In this document: piece by piece, positions 9,929 to 20,789 of the stretch
Layout: every line of letters begins with the position of its first letter
Numbering within the stretch: position 1 is the stretch's first letter
Assembly (NCBI GenBank): GCA_003254885.1
Contig: QANT01007355.1
Span: 1-34,781, forward strand
Direction of reading: 5' to 3'
DNA from: Purshia tridentata
Lineage: Eukaryota > Streptophyta > Magnoliopsida > Rosales > Rosaceae
Length of the DNA stretch: 34,781 nucleotides
The notes under the pieces: generated by a model
What the model saw: only the letters and a program-made list of their open reading frames with translations
Databases searched by the model: none
Told to the model about the DNA's origin: nothing
Made by a program: the position numbers and the translations under genes

Positions 9929-11308
9929 TCATCTTGTGTGCCTATTTGCTCTCCATTCATTGAACATTTGATTTGCTAAGTTTGACCTCCAAGTAGCCCA
10001 TTGTTCCGATGAGTCAATACTAGTTATAACATCAACTTCTGCTTGGTTGTGGATATTTTCATTCAGCTCATTTTCAAATGGATCAGTAGGCATTTCTCTT
10101 CTTATAAGATTGTGAAGAAGACAACATGCTATAATAATCCGGCACTGTGTCTTCACTGGAAAAAATGAAGGACTCCTTAGTATTGCCCACCGTAGCTTAA
10201 GTAACCCAAAACACCTCTCTATCACATTCCTAGCCGATGAATGCTTCATGTTAAAAAATTCTGCAGGGGTGGTAGGTTGATATCCATCTCTCCAATCATT
10301 TAAATGATATCGTTGCCCTCTATAAGGGGCAAGAAAGCCTTCTCCATTCGGATATCCAGCATCAACGAGGTAATAAAATCCTATTTAATGAATTTAATTA
10401 CCATTATAATTATTATTAGTGATGAAAATTTGATACAAATATTAAATACTAAGAACTTAAGTAATTCTCTTACCACGAGGGACCCTCAACCCATGTCCCC
10501 TACTAATAGCATCACGAAGTACTCGAGAATCTGCTGCAGAACCCTCCCAACCCGGTAATACATATATGAATTGCATGTCTTGAGAGCATACTCCCAAGAC
10601 GTTTGTAGCAATCTCATTCTTCCTAGTTCGATACCTAGGTTTGTCAGCTTCTGGCACATGTACTTTAATATATGTCCCATCTAGCGCTCCAAGACAATTC
10701 TACATGATTCAGAAAAATAAAATGAAGTATTTGTTTTCTTATTTTTCTATAAGAATAATAATTGTAGCTAACATATTCATGATATGTACCTTAAACCATT
10801 TCCACCTCTCATCAGTTGAGCCTTTAGGCACCTGTTCTAGTTCTTTTAACAACTGTCCTTGTAGACATAAGACTGGCTCTAACACTGCATTAAAATGTCT
10901 ACTAATTTTTTCCCCAGAACGGAAAAATTTATTTTGTATGACTCTATTTTTTTCATGATGGGCAAGTATATTAAAAAACATAGCTACCATTTCATCTAGA
11001 GAAACATGTCTTGTATCTTTCAGCCTACCAGTGGCACGTAGCATAAAGCATAGTATGGAAAACGTCCTCATATCCATGTGGAGTTCATCTATGCATCTTA
11101 TGTCACTTGTATATATCATGCGATTCAAATTTCCAACTCTCCGAAAATCATTGTTAATATGTCTTGATTTTAACATGCGCTTTTGATAACACATTAATGC
11201 ACTGATGTACATTATAGCATATAATAAAATGATGACATTAAACAAAGACATAATACTATCCAACATTAGAAGAAGCTTTTTCCTTTTCGACAATTTTAGA
11301 CGCGCCAT
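9929..11308 (-). CDS. PIF/Harbinger DDE transposase, ALP1-like (three exons)
   Basis: This enzyme cuts and rejoins the element. Exons are 11308-10790, 10699-10474 and 10380-9929. Introns are bounded by AAG/GTACAT...GTAG/AATTG and CGTG/GTAAGA...ATAG/GATTT. The exons total 1197 nt, giving 398 residues plus stop in one open frame. Residues 1-173 are the N-terminal part, with [17 protein letters not shown] and [25 protein letters not shown] family signatures. The DDE domain follows: LGALDGTYI (Asp180), [18 protein letters not shown] (Asp255) and [12 protein letters not shown] (Glu303). Exactly 47 residues lie between the second Asp and the Glu, matching the DD47E spacing of plant PIF elements. 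Host-domesticated relatives exist (ALP1, HARBI1), but the linked Myb/SANT gene and the TIR argue for a transposon copy. The splice model is inferred. Confidence 0.9.
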
Positions 11309-12269
11309 AACTGCATACCAAAAGCCCTTTTAATTAAATTAAATTAAATTAATCACTAACATCAACTACATAATATTTAAAGAAACCAAGTTATAGGTAT
11401 GTACAGATTTGTAACAAAAAGAATTGTTCAGTAATACTAATATACATATTTGGAAACATATAAATAAGATAGCCTATAATTGAATTCGTTTACAGCATAT
11501 AAAGCTCTCATGGGGATCAAAAAGTTCTTAAAAACAAACAAAGAGTATGGTGTCCATGATTCATGAGGTAACAATAGAACAGAGAATGGAGTTTAATTAC
11601 TCCATCAAAGTAACTCCAACAAAAGCAAAGAAAAGAGAAAATCCTATTGAGAAAGAGAAAAGCCAATGGCAAAACCCAAGTACCAACATACCAACGACAA
11701 GAACAAAGTTAAAAAAAAAATAATCATAAAATCATATTTAGAAAGAATTATAGTGAACAAACATCATGTTTGGTGATGAATAATATACATATAAAACACA
11801 CCTTAATCAAGATTATTTTGAGGATGAATCAATTGAAATTCTCCCTTGTAGTTGAAGCTTCCGTCTTTCTCTAATGCTTTAGAATATGAGACGTTGTAAT
11901 TTGGGTGTGAAGAAGAAAATACGTTAGGGTTTTAGAAATAAAAAATAAAAAATGAATAAAAGAACGTGAAAGGGTTTTTGGGTAGAGATGGAATTTTCAA
12001 AAAAGATAAGGGTTAGTTTTGTCTTTTAAATACGTAATAAATGTTNTATTTTTTTATTCAATTTTAGTTTTATGGGTTTTTTAATTGTTTTTAAACCAAA
12101 ACATGTTTGACGCCAAATGTCCTTGAATAAAGTGCAAATTATTAGTCAATTGAACATTATGATGCATCTTGAAAAAATTGAAACGTTGGAACGTAAATTG
12201 AAAAACACCTCAAACTTTAAAGGTGTAAATTGTAATTTACTCTTACAAATATTAGTTTATTACTCTTTA

Positions 12270-12572
12270 GGCCTCGTTTGGCATTTAGAATTGGATTGGA
12301 AAGAATAATGACAAGATTTATATGTATTTAAGATAGACGATAAAGAGTGTTTTTCTAACTTGAAAAAGATGAGAGAAAAATGGCTTAGCCATAAGGGAAA
12401 TTTTATCCTTACTAATATCCACCATTTTGAGAGGATTGAATAGGATAAGTTTTCTTTATGATTTATACATCTTATTGTCATATCATTTCTTCAAGTTAAA
12501 AATTTCTCCCTCAAATACAAATAAATTTGACATTTATTCTTTCCAATCAAATCATAGCAATCAAATAAGGCC
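12270..12572. mobile_element. MITE, about 303 bp, Tourist-like ends
   Basis: The ends GGCCTCGTTTGGCATTTAG (left) and, reversed, GGCCTTATTTGATTGCTATG (right) form terminal inverted repeats. These continue with GATTGGAAAGAATAA on both sides, about 35 bp with mismatches. Flanking triplets are TTA on the left and CTA on the right, consistent with a decayed TWA target duplication. There is no coding sequence. The end is of PIF/Harbinger style but differs internally from the neighbouring full element. Confidence 0.75.
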
Positions 12573-13690
12573 CTAGGTAAAAGACGAATACCTAAATCTC
12601 TTAATATTAAGGATAATTTTTGCATGTGTCAAAGATTGCTTATTAGTGGCTTAGTGACACAAAATTTTCATTTCATAAATTGAATTTAAAAAATATGCTA
12701 ATATGATTTATTAATTACGTAAAGGGTGCAGATCTCTTAAAATGCAGAGAATGCACATCGCCAAATCGCAGAGAAATCTACATGCCAACTATTTGTCAAT
12801 AGTATATTCCCATTAAAAACAAATACTATAATTAGAAAATTACAAATAAATCAATAAAACATTTCTAAATTATAAAATGGTCAATGTATAATTTCATATC
12901 CCATAACAATCAATGATATATTTTAAGAAATTACATTTTAGTCAATGGCCCACTTAATACTTAATTTCTTTTAAAATATTAATTTTGTTAATATACTTTT
13001 TTGCCCTTCTATTACTTTTTTAGAAAATTGCTTGAATATGAATAAACAAAATATGATGACATAATTTAACACAAAATTATACATAAACTTAGTAAGTATA
13101 TGACATTGCTCTATTTATTGGCTAAGATTAAGCATTTTTAATCTAAAGACTAAATTATCAATATAAGACAAAAATATCATGTTTCTTCATTTTTAATTAA
13201 AAAAATTTCAAGACTAAATAGATGACAATATTTATTTTTAAAAGGTGCTTGAATTGATTATGTTATGTTGTCATTAACATTTTTATCAAGCTGTTTTTGT
13301 TATACGAATTATACATTTTAAATAAAATAAAAGTTATGTTCTAATACTTCTACATCTATTTAAAATATTCTTAGTTGAAATCATTTATGTGGACTTTGAA
13401 TAATTTGGGACTCGATTAAGTTAATAACCTACACGTGGGTATAAGGTTATACGCAATTTATCAACTCATGTTTGTATTGACTAAGATAAGTTTCAATGGA
13501 AGTACAATAGTGCATGTTTTTTTTGCATGGAAAATTGAAATTAAAGTATATCAAGATTTATAAAAAAGAATAAATATATTTATGATGACAACCAAGTATA
13601 TTATGTACGTTGAAATGATATAAATAATTTACCTAGTAGCTCATTTTACAGTTTCAAAAGTGAAAGACACCATATTCAAGTTTTAGTGTT
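12573..13690. other. AT-rich intergenic DNA, nothing recognised
   Basis: No coherent reading frame, repeat or terminal structure was found on either strand. Confidence 0.5.
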
Positions 13691-13980
13691 GGACACTGTG
13701 ATGCACCTACTGATTTGGAAAAAATATATGGTATTTTTTTTTAAGTTTTGGACACTGTGATGTAGCTACTGATTTTGGAAAAAATGTGTGATGTTTTTTA
13801 TTTTTATTTTTATTTTTTTAATTTTGGACACTATGATGCAGCTACTGAAAGTTTTAGTTTTGAACACTGTGATGCACCTACTGATTTGGAAAAAATGTGT
13901 GGTGTGTTTTAAAAAAAAAAAAATTTGGACACTATGATGTAGCTACTGATTTGGAAAAATGTGTGGTTTTTTTAGTATAT
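13691..13980 (+). repeat. Five irregular copies of a GGACACTGTGATGCA repeat
   Basis: Copies start near 13691, 13750, 13826, 13861 and 13927. The core is GGACACTGTGATGCACCTAC followed by TGATTTGGAAAAAATGTG and a T-rich spacer of varying length. The first and fourth copies share CACCTACTG; the others have CAGCTACTG or TAGCTACTG. Confidence 0.8.
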
Positions 13981-14180
13981 GTGTGACAGTATCTATTTAG
14001 ATTTTTATAAATACTAAAAATCAGTATCTGTATGACAATATCTGTATGAATTTGCATATGTTAATTATCATTTTGACACTTTTATAAGAAGTAATGAGAG
14101 TATCTACAACATAATAAGTAGAAACATTATTTTTAAAATTGAAATTATAACCATTGTCGTTTATCTACAAACTTAAATAT

Positions 14181-14640
14181 AGACACTGTCACACATATAC
14201 TGTTCTGACCCCGAGACAATGATATTGAAAACTGTACTGTTTGATAAAGAGTTTTAATTTGGTTTTTGAAAAACAGAAACTAGACATCTTAATGGTCATT
14301 TCAAGACTAAGATCACCTTAATCGGACCTCACATGCATCAGTTATGCATTTTCTAAATTGAACTTAAATTTCTGAAATCTATCAGATAGTTACTATTTTC
14401 TTTTCCCTCATATACACTGTCACACATTCACTATTTTGACCCTGAGACAATGATTTTGAAAACTGTACTGTTTGACAAAGAGTTTTTATCTGATTTTTGG
14501 TAAGCAAAAATTAGACACCCTAATGGTCATTTCAAGATTAAGATCACCTTAATCGGACCCCAGATGAATTAATTATGCATTTTCTAAGTTGACCCTAAAT
14601 TTTTGAAATCTATTAGCTAGCAACTATTTTCTTTTGCATA
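14181..14640. repeat. Tandem duplication of about 231 bp
   Basis: Copy 1 is about 14181-14411 and copy 2 about 14412-14640. Both contain ACACTGTCACACAT, GAAAACTGTACTGTTTGA, TAATGGTCATTTCAAGA and AAGATCACCTTAATCGGACC, in that order, with scattered substitutions. No coding capacity is apparent. The remaining 14641-15010 stretch shows nothing recognisable. Confidence 0.88.
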
Positions 14641-15014
14641 TTTGATTTTTTTAACCTCTATTTTGTTCTTTATGATTTCAACCTAAACCGAGATTAATGG
14701 GATGATGTTAGACCTTTGTGGATTGGTTTTTGTATAGTAGATCATATGATTTGAGGTTGTGGGATATTAATTACTCAACTTTTGGATTTGAAGGATGAGC
14801 ATTGCTCCCAAATCTTAGGCTAGATTGATTAATGAAGCTATACTAATCCACAGCTCCAAAACAATTGATATTTTTTGTGAATGAACCTTTATATGTCTAA
14901 AATTATTCAACCAATTTTCAAAGTATTTGGACTTAACTTATATTTCTATAAATCTAAGAGTATACCTTGCTCTTGTGAGTCTATTCTTTGGTAGTCAATT
15001 ATGTTTGATTAAAC

Positions 15015-15230
15015 AAACACTGTTAGACAGTGTATGTTTTAAATTTCAGTATAATATGCACACTACCTGACAGTGTCTAATATGTTTCTGAAAGTGTGCA
15101 ACAATTTCCTATTTAAAATCAATATATTAGACACTGCCACTAATATGTTTTATAAACTGTGCAACAATTTTCAATAAAAAATAGTCTTTAATATATACAC
15201 TGCATGTGTCTAATATGCGTTTTAAACAAG
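15015..15230. repeat. ACACTG/CAGTGT motif cluster in both orientations
   Basis: This stretch includes ACACTGTTAGACAGTGT (an inverted repeat), GACAGTGTCTAATATG, TTAGACACTGCC and ACTGCATGTGTCTAATATG, plus two copies of CTGTGCAACAATTT-like sequence. With the copies upstream it forms a field of short, oppositely oriented motifs. Confidence 0.6.
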
Positions 15231-15239
15231 AGGATGAAC

Positions 15240-15277
15240 TAAAATAAGATGCAANGAAATAAAAAAAGATGCAAGGG

Positions 15278-15312
<35 letters not shown>

Positions 15313-15330
15313 TACATGTTGCCGTAAAAA
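15240..15330. repeat. Long poly(A) tract with an adjacent N
   Basis: A run of more than 30 A begins near 15280, with an ambiguous base at about 15255 and duplicated AAGATGCAA(G/N)G sequence beside it. Its length may not be reliable in this assembly. Confidence 0.75.
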
Positions 15331-15829
15331 AAGGAATAAAAGAAAAAAAAACTGAAATATACATCTTAAATATGAGTATAAAGAGAAATAAGATGTAAAG
15401 GAAAAAAAGGTGGAAATGAAAAAAGAAAAAGAAAAAGAAGCTTATATGTTATTAATACTTGCTGATCAGTCGTAGAATTTGTCTAAAATAACATTTGTTG
15501 TCTTACTACAAATGTTAGGTGATTTATTATGTTAATTTTGCCATGTGTCAGCTTGTGGTTATTATTGACCTCTTTGTAATTTTTATAATTATAAGACATT
15601 GATGATGTCACTAATATGTAAGCAAAATAGCAAGAAAAGTAAATACACCTATGTTTTAAGTCTAGTTGTTACTTTTTATTTTTATTTTATTACATTTTAG
15701 TCAGTGTCCATTATTTAAATAATGCATTGACCATTATGAAATTAGAAATTATTTTATTGATTTTTATTTAATTAACCCTTTTTTTTATAGATAAGTTTAT
15801 TTATGTTTTTATTTTTTATTTATTTTTTA
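15331..15829. other. AT-rich intergenic DNA, nothing recognised
   Basis: Purine-rich low-complexity sequence and AT-rich DNA without a gene or a clear element boundary. Confidence 0.5.
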
Positions 15830-15965
15830 TACTCTAAAAAGCCTAAATTCCTAAAACTCCAAAATAAATCTATTTCCTTCACAAGGGTCGAACACAGGAC
15901 CAGGTGAGGGAAAAATCGACAAGCCCATCATGACTTAAACCACTGCACTAATTAATAAACATGAG
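15830..15965 (-). mobile_element. Possible tRNA-derived SINE
   Basis: On the minus strand GTGCAGTGGTTTAAGTCATG resembles a pol III A box. About 45 nt downstream, GTGTTCGACCC resembles a B box (GGTTCGANNCC). An A-rich stretch follows at lower coordinates. No target duplication was identified, and it could equally be a degraded tRNA-like sequence within another transposon. Confidence 0.35.
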
Positions 15966-16204
15966 TTATGCTGCCAAGTATTATATTTATATGTATGCAG
16001 TAAACTGATTGATATATTCAATATAGCTTAACGGTAACCCTAAACAACAAAACACATATCATATACTCCATGCATCTGTGTGCCGCCCAGTAGAGGAATT
16101 GTAGATCTACACTCTCTCTCCCTTTAAGCTCCCCTCTCTATCTTGCAGCTTTGTCATCTTCTTTGATCTTTCTTAGTTATTCATCAGTTTTTCGATTTTT
16201 GAGC

Positions 16205-16445
16205 CTAAAAAATTTGGCCGAAATTTCATGAAATTTCGCTAAAATTTCACGAAATTTTCCCAAACTCAATGCTTCTCTCCACTAAAATTTCGGTGGAAAT
16301 TTAAATTTAAGAGAAATTAGCAAAATATAGACAAAAAATATATAGATAGTGAATTTCGTTTCAAATGCCCTAAAAAATGATAATTTCGGTGAAATTTCAT
16401 CGAAATTACACTCCTTGGTGTAGATATTGAAATTTCGGTAAAATT
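16205..16445. repeat. Cluster of GAAATTTCG motifs
   Basis: The near-palindromic motif GAAATTTC, often as CCGAAATTTC or GAAATTTCGG, recurs about eight to ten times in 240 bp. It ends just before the LTR at 16452. No coding sequence is present. Confidence 0.65.
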
Positions 16446-16451
16446 GAATAG

Positions 16452-17298
16452 GTAAAACTTACAAATTTTACCATTTGACTAGTCAAAGATGACTGGTGCA
16501 AAGTTGTGGGTCTCACATAAAGTACACATAGCGTATGACTCATCAAACCAAAATGAGCCACCAAATATGACATGTGTCAACATGAGGAGCTCATCCATCA
16601 AATAAGTCAAAAGTTAAATTAAGGAATAAATTGTCCTTAATTAGTCGATTGCTTAAATTAATGGCATTGATTGGCCAAATCTTATTAATCAATTACACTA
16701 ATTTAAATTATGAGCTCATTCAAATGAGTTAGCTCAAATTCAAATAAATCAAGTTAATCCCATAAATCAAGGGATTTAAAATCAGAAATTTTAAATTAGG
16801 AATTTCTCTCTCGCCTATAAATATAGGCTCTTAATTTAGAGGAAGGGAGGAGAAAAACCTCCAAAACTTAGGCAAAATTCAGACAAACTCTCTAGCCAAA
16901 GAAAAGAACACTCAAAGACTCAAAGTTCTTTATTAAGTTTGTCAAGGATCGACAAGCACAATACACACGTGCCGCCGATTCTTCTGCCACCAAAGCCGAA
17001 GAACCATTTCCAAGTGACACATCTCGTGGTCAAAGATTGATCAAGATCAAGCCTCGACGGCCCTTGATCAAATCTCACCTTCAAATCTTAACCACTTAAG
17101 AAGACTTGAAGATTCAACCGTTTGATTCAAGAACAAGTGTTCGTCACCCTTGGATCAAACACAACTTTGGAGATTGGATAAGAGAAATCTCTTCTTAGAG
17201 AGCCCAAAATAGAGATTGTAACCATAAATCATTAATACAATACATTTATTTTGTACATTATTTCTTGTTATTTAATTTATAGAAAATTTGTGTTCACA
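16452..17298 (+). mobile_element. LTR E: 5' LTR of a second gypsy-like element (Tat/Retand-like)
   Basis: The right edge is fixed by the terminal TTCACA and the primer site that follows. The left edge is placed at GTAAAACTTAC by family resemblance and is approximate, with the initial TG not preserved. A TATAAATA box lies at 16816 and the sequence downstream looks like a transcribed leader. Lineage is judged from the gag that follows. No 3' LTR is seen. Confidence 0.65.
16816..16823 (+). promoter_or_regulatory. TATA box of LTR E
   Basis: TATAAATA sits in the middle of the LTR, about 480 bp before its 3' end, in a T/C-rich context. It is a reasonable pol II core promoter for the retrotransposon transcript. 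Confidence 0.6.
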
Positions 17299-17300
17299 AA

Positions 17301-17320
17301 TTTGGCACACCTAGTGGGAC
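17301..17320 (+). other. Primer binding site-like sequence of element E
   Basis: TTTGGCACACCTAGTGGGAC begins 2 bp after the LTR terminus, the position expected for a tRNA primer site. It differs from the initiator-Met type used by element A. I have not assigned the tRNA. Confidence 0.55.
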
Positions 17321-17400
17321 CATCTTTGCCTCTTATCTCTTTCTCCAAAACTCAAATACCAAAAATACATTTTTAAAACAAAATATCATCCAAAAATATA

Positions 17401-18975
17401 CAAGCCGCTCCTATCAATAAGAACAAGAAGGCTACCACTATTTCTTCAACGAGTAGCGACTCTAATGGTCCTGTCACTCGAAGCAAATTGAAGGCCTTTT
17501 TTGGACTAATCACACCATTTCGAGGAAGCCAACTTTGAGTTTGAAGTCATGTGAGATTTGCTATAAGCATCAACCAGTCATCACCTTGGCAGCGTTGGGG
17601 CAAAGAAACATGTTCCCAAAAGTACGAAAAGATATTCATCGAGTTCGACCAACTCAAAGGAGCGATCACCCTTGCATGTGATCCTTGCTAATCCTAACTC
17701 AACTATACAGGTCATGGTGACAGGAGTTGTGAGTATCGAAGAACAACTAGCTCAAATGGATGAAGCTATTGGCAAGTTAAAAAAGATTGTTGAAGAAAAA
17801 GACATGCAGATCGCCTCGCTTATGAACAAATTAGAGGCACAACATAGTGAAAAATCAAATCAAGGTCTGAACGATCATCAAAATGAGCCACCTCATGGAT
17901 TCGACTCCAACCAAAGGGAGAAATCGAAGGCCAACTCCACCTCCATGGTTTCTTTGTCTGTCCAACAACTTCAAGATATGATCATAGACACTATCAGAGC
18001 TCAGTATGGTGGTCTTTCAAGGGATTCCCTTACATACTCTAAGCCATACACCAAGAGGTTGGACAACCTACGCATGCCAATAGGGTACCAACCCCTAAAG
18101 TTTCTGCAATTCGAAGGAAAAGTAACCCCAAGCAACACATTGCCCATTTCATTGAAACATGCAATAGTGCTAGAACAAAAGGTGATCATCTTGTGAAATA
18201 TTTCGTTCGCTCTCTTCAAGGAGCCGCATTCAACTGGTACACAGACTTAGAGTCTGAGTACATTAATAGTTGGGGGCAAATGGAGGAAGAATTCCTAAAT
18301 CGCTTCTTCAGCACTCGCCGCATAGTAAGCACGTTGGAGCTCACAAACACAAAGCAAAAGATGGATGAGCCAGTTGTTAATTATATCAACTGTTGGTGTG
18401 CACTAAGTCTTGATTGTAAAGATCAACTCTCTGAATTGTCAGTGATGGAAATGTGTATACAAGGCATGCACTGGGGTTTGTTGTACATCATCCAAGGGAT
18501 CAAACCTCGTACCTTTGAAGAATTAGCCACTCGATCTCATGACATGGAGCTGAGCATCATTAGCCATGGTGAAAGAAATGAATCATTTGGCGACCACCGA
18601 ATTGAGGAATCCATGACGATCAGTACAACTCCCGTTAAGATCTCACTCCAAAGCAAAAAGAAAGGACTTAAGAAGGTTGAGCCAAGTACAAGCCAATAAA
18701 AAAGGCGACCTACTTTGAAAGAAATGGAGGAAAAGAACTATCCTTTTCCATGCTCTGATGTCGTTGACTTGCTTCAAAGAAAGATGATCAAGCTTTCACC
18801 ATGTAAATGCCTTCAAGAGATGGATTGCATCGACAACCCAAAGTACTGCAAGTACCACCACATCAGTAGTCATCCTGTAGAAAAATGGTTCATGTTAAAA
18901 GATCTTATCATGAAACTGGCAAAGCAAGAAAGAATAGAGCTAGATGAGGTGAAGAAGTCAAACCACCATGCTTAA
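17401..18975 (+). pseudogene. Gag of a Ty3/gypsy element, frameshifted and with stops
   Basis: Gag would form the cytoplasmic particle that packages the retrotransposon RNA. A first part (from about 17401; open from 17672) has a coiled-coil-like segment, MDEAIGKLKKIVEEKD. Near 18120 one base is missing: the frame changes between LQFEGK and the continuation NPKQHIAHFIETCN. The gag domain then runs in another frame with VRSLQGAAFNWYTDLE, EFLNRFFSTRR, LTNTKQKMDEPVVNYIN and GMHWGLLYIIQGIKPRTFEEL, strong plant Tat-lineage signatures. A TAA at 18697-18699 breaks it. The same frame resumes with RRPTLKEMEEKNYPFP and a Cys/His-containing stretch, CKCLQEMDCIDNPKYCKYHH, ending at 18975. No protease, RT or integrase follows. 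Confidence 0.9.
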
Positions 18976-19323
18976 ACAAAACCACTAAGTGCTCCTTGCC
19001 TACACAAGCTGAAGCTACACAAGGCACTAAACACTCCTCGTTCGCACAAGCCTAAATTGCAAGCAACTTTAACTCTATCAAGCGCTCCTCGTCCACACAA
19101 GCCAAAACTGCGTATGATACCAAATCGAACTACGTCATGACTTGATCTATTCTTTTGGAGATGTAGGCAGCTTGGAAAGTCCCTCTAGGTTCAGTCACAT
19201 CACATACCATTCATTAAATTCAGTCACTTTTATGTTGTGGGGTCAACACCTTTACTAGCCATGCTCGCTCCAAGTACTCTAGTCACTCTACTTGTTTGTC
19301 TTGGTGAAATCTGCACACACAAA
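18976..19323 (+). other. Decayed 3' end of gag region of element E
   Basis: Three spaced copies of a motif like GCTCCTCGTCCACACAAGCC (near 18990, 19035 and 19080) suggest a repetitive gag C-terminus, now out of frame. The element is cut at 19324 by LTR C. No pol sequence reappears after 23027. Confidence 0.5.
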
Positions 19324-20789
19324 TGTAATGACCCGTACTCCGTAAGGTAAAATTTTTAAATTTAACATGGTTTTGGAGCCAAGAGTTGACTTTAGTTTTG
19401 GAGGAGATTTGAGGTTTGACCTTGGGTCCATTAGGAAGGCCTCGGTCTTACGAGTTTATAGACATGCGGCATGTCCCGTTTGGAGGGACGGTTTGAAAAT
19501 TTTGTATGTGGGACAGGACCCAAAAGTTGACTTTTTGAATTATAAGGCCCTTGGAGTGGACTTCGACATGGTTAAGTAGAGCTCGGCTCCACGAGTTCGT
19601 AGACAGGAAGTATGCGTCAAACGGAGTTACAGTTTGAAAGTTATGTACGTGGAAAGGGAGTGGCAAAATTGTAAATAAAGGGACATTCCAGAATTTTCTG
19701 GAAACAGCCCCTCCTCCTTTTTTTTCCCCATTTCTTCCCCCCCCCCAGCCCGCAGAACTCACCTTCCCTTTTCCCCTGCGCGTGATACCTTCCCTCCGTC
19801 CAGCTACTCCGACCCACACCAGCCACCGACCAGCCTTCCTTTCGCCGTCGCCAGCCGCCACGACTCACGCCGCCGACCCTCACGCCTGTGCGCCGCTGCA
19901 CGGAGAGAAACCAGCCGCTGCAACCTCCAGTTTCCGGCCAGTTTTCCGGCGTTTTTCTCGCCCATTCAGGTGGGTTTTCTCCCTCATTCCTCCACCATTA
20001 TTTTCTCTTGGTATTAGGCTGTCAATTGAGTTTAATTGAGCCAATAGAAGAAATTGGGATCTAAACCCCAAATCTGGAAATCGGTAGATGGTGGCGTGGG
20101 GTGCGAAATTGGGGTTGAATTTATTAATTTCCAACCTTAGGACGTATTAGTTGGGGGTTAGAACAAGAAATTTGCAAGGATTTGGAGAAATTGAGAATTG
20201 AAAATTTGGGGGTTTATACCAATTCGGGTTACCCTAATTTCTGAACTTGGGGGTTGTTTTAAATTGAGTTTTGGTCAATTTCCAGCCCTTAGGAACTTTA
20301 ATTCCGATCTAGATGAGTTAAATTGGGAGAAATTATAATTTTGAGTTAGAACCCGCCACTTTGGGCGACACGAATAGAAAGTTTGGATATCTAACTATCC
20401 GTATCGTACGGTAACACCGTTTCAGAACTCAAATGACGTTAAATAATATTATGGAACTATTAGAAAAGGGTCGGGTAGACAAAACCCAAATTTAGTTGTC
20501 ATACGGACATTTTTGGGTGCCGAAAAGAATTTAAATAGGCTCGGCTGCGCCTAAGGTTTCTGTGTATGGATTGAGGGATTAAGAAGTGGGGTATTACCGA
20601 GGTGAAGCCGAGAAGGATTAAAAATTGGGTCTATAGTTAAGGCTTAGGAAATTAAAATGTCACACGTACTTTAATTTATGTTGTTGTGTCAAAGTCTAAA
20701 GCTTATATCTCGTTGTCCTTGTTTTCTCTAGGTGACGCACCCGAGACCGGAGGCGACCCATCCGGAGAGCGAGCGTAGACCCCTTGACT

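Larger units (their letters stand above)
7716..12119 (-). mobile_element. PIF/Harbinger DNA transposon with two apparently intact genes
   Basis: The left end is GGGCCCGTTTGGTAACG, a typical PIF/Harbinger terminal sequence, directly after TTA (7713-7715), the usual 3-bp target of this superfamily. The element carries a Myb/SANT-like gene and an ALP1-like transposase gene, both on the minus strand. The right end is uncertain. The best candidate is near 12119, where the minus strand reads GGACATTTGGCGTCAAACATG, only loosely similar to the left terminus and without a clear TTA. The LINE sequence cut at 7715 does not resume there. 9434-9928 (between the genes) and 11309-12119 (upstream of the transposase, with an N at about 12046) show no coding sequence and probably hold promoter and 5' UTR. 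Confidence 0.85.

Noticed and set aside
10641..10958. 105-codon plus-strand frame
   Set aside because: It is antisense to transposase exons 1 and 2 with no resemblance to a protein family.
12270..12572. The MITE's outer end as the right terminus of the Harbinger element
   Set aside because: The two MITE ends match each other over about 35 bp much better than either matches the Harbinger left end, so they form their own pair.
15058..15085. CACTACCTGACAG as a CACTA transposon end
   Set aside because: No matching inverted terminus, 3-bp target duplication or transposase was found, so only the motif cluster is reported.
19448..20134. Several overlapping 70-137 codon frames in LTR C
   Set aside because: They are composition artefacts of the GC-rich LTR leader. 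Similar frames in LTRs B and D are not conserved as proteins.
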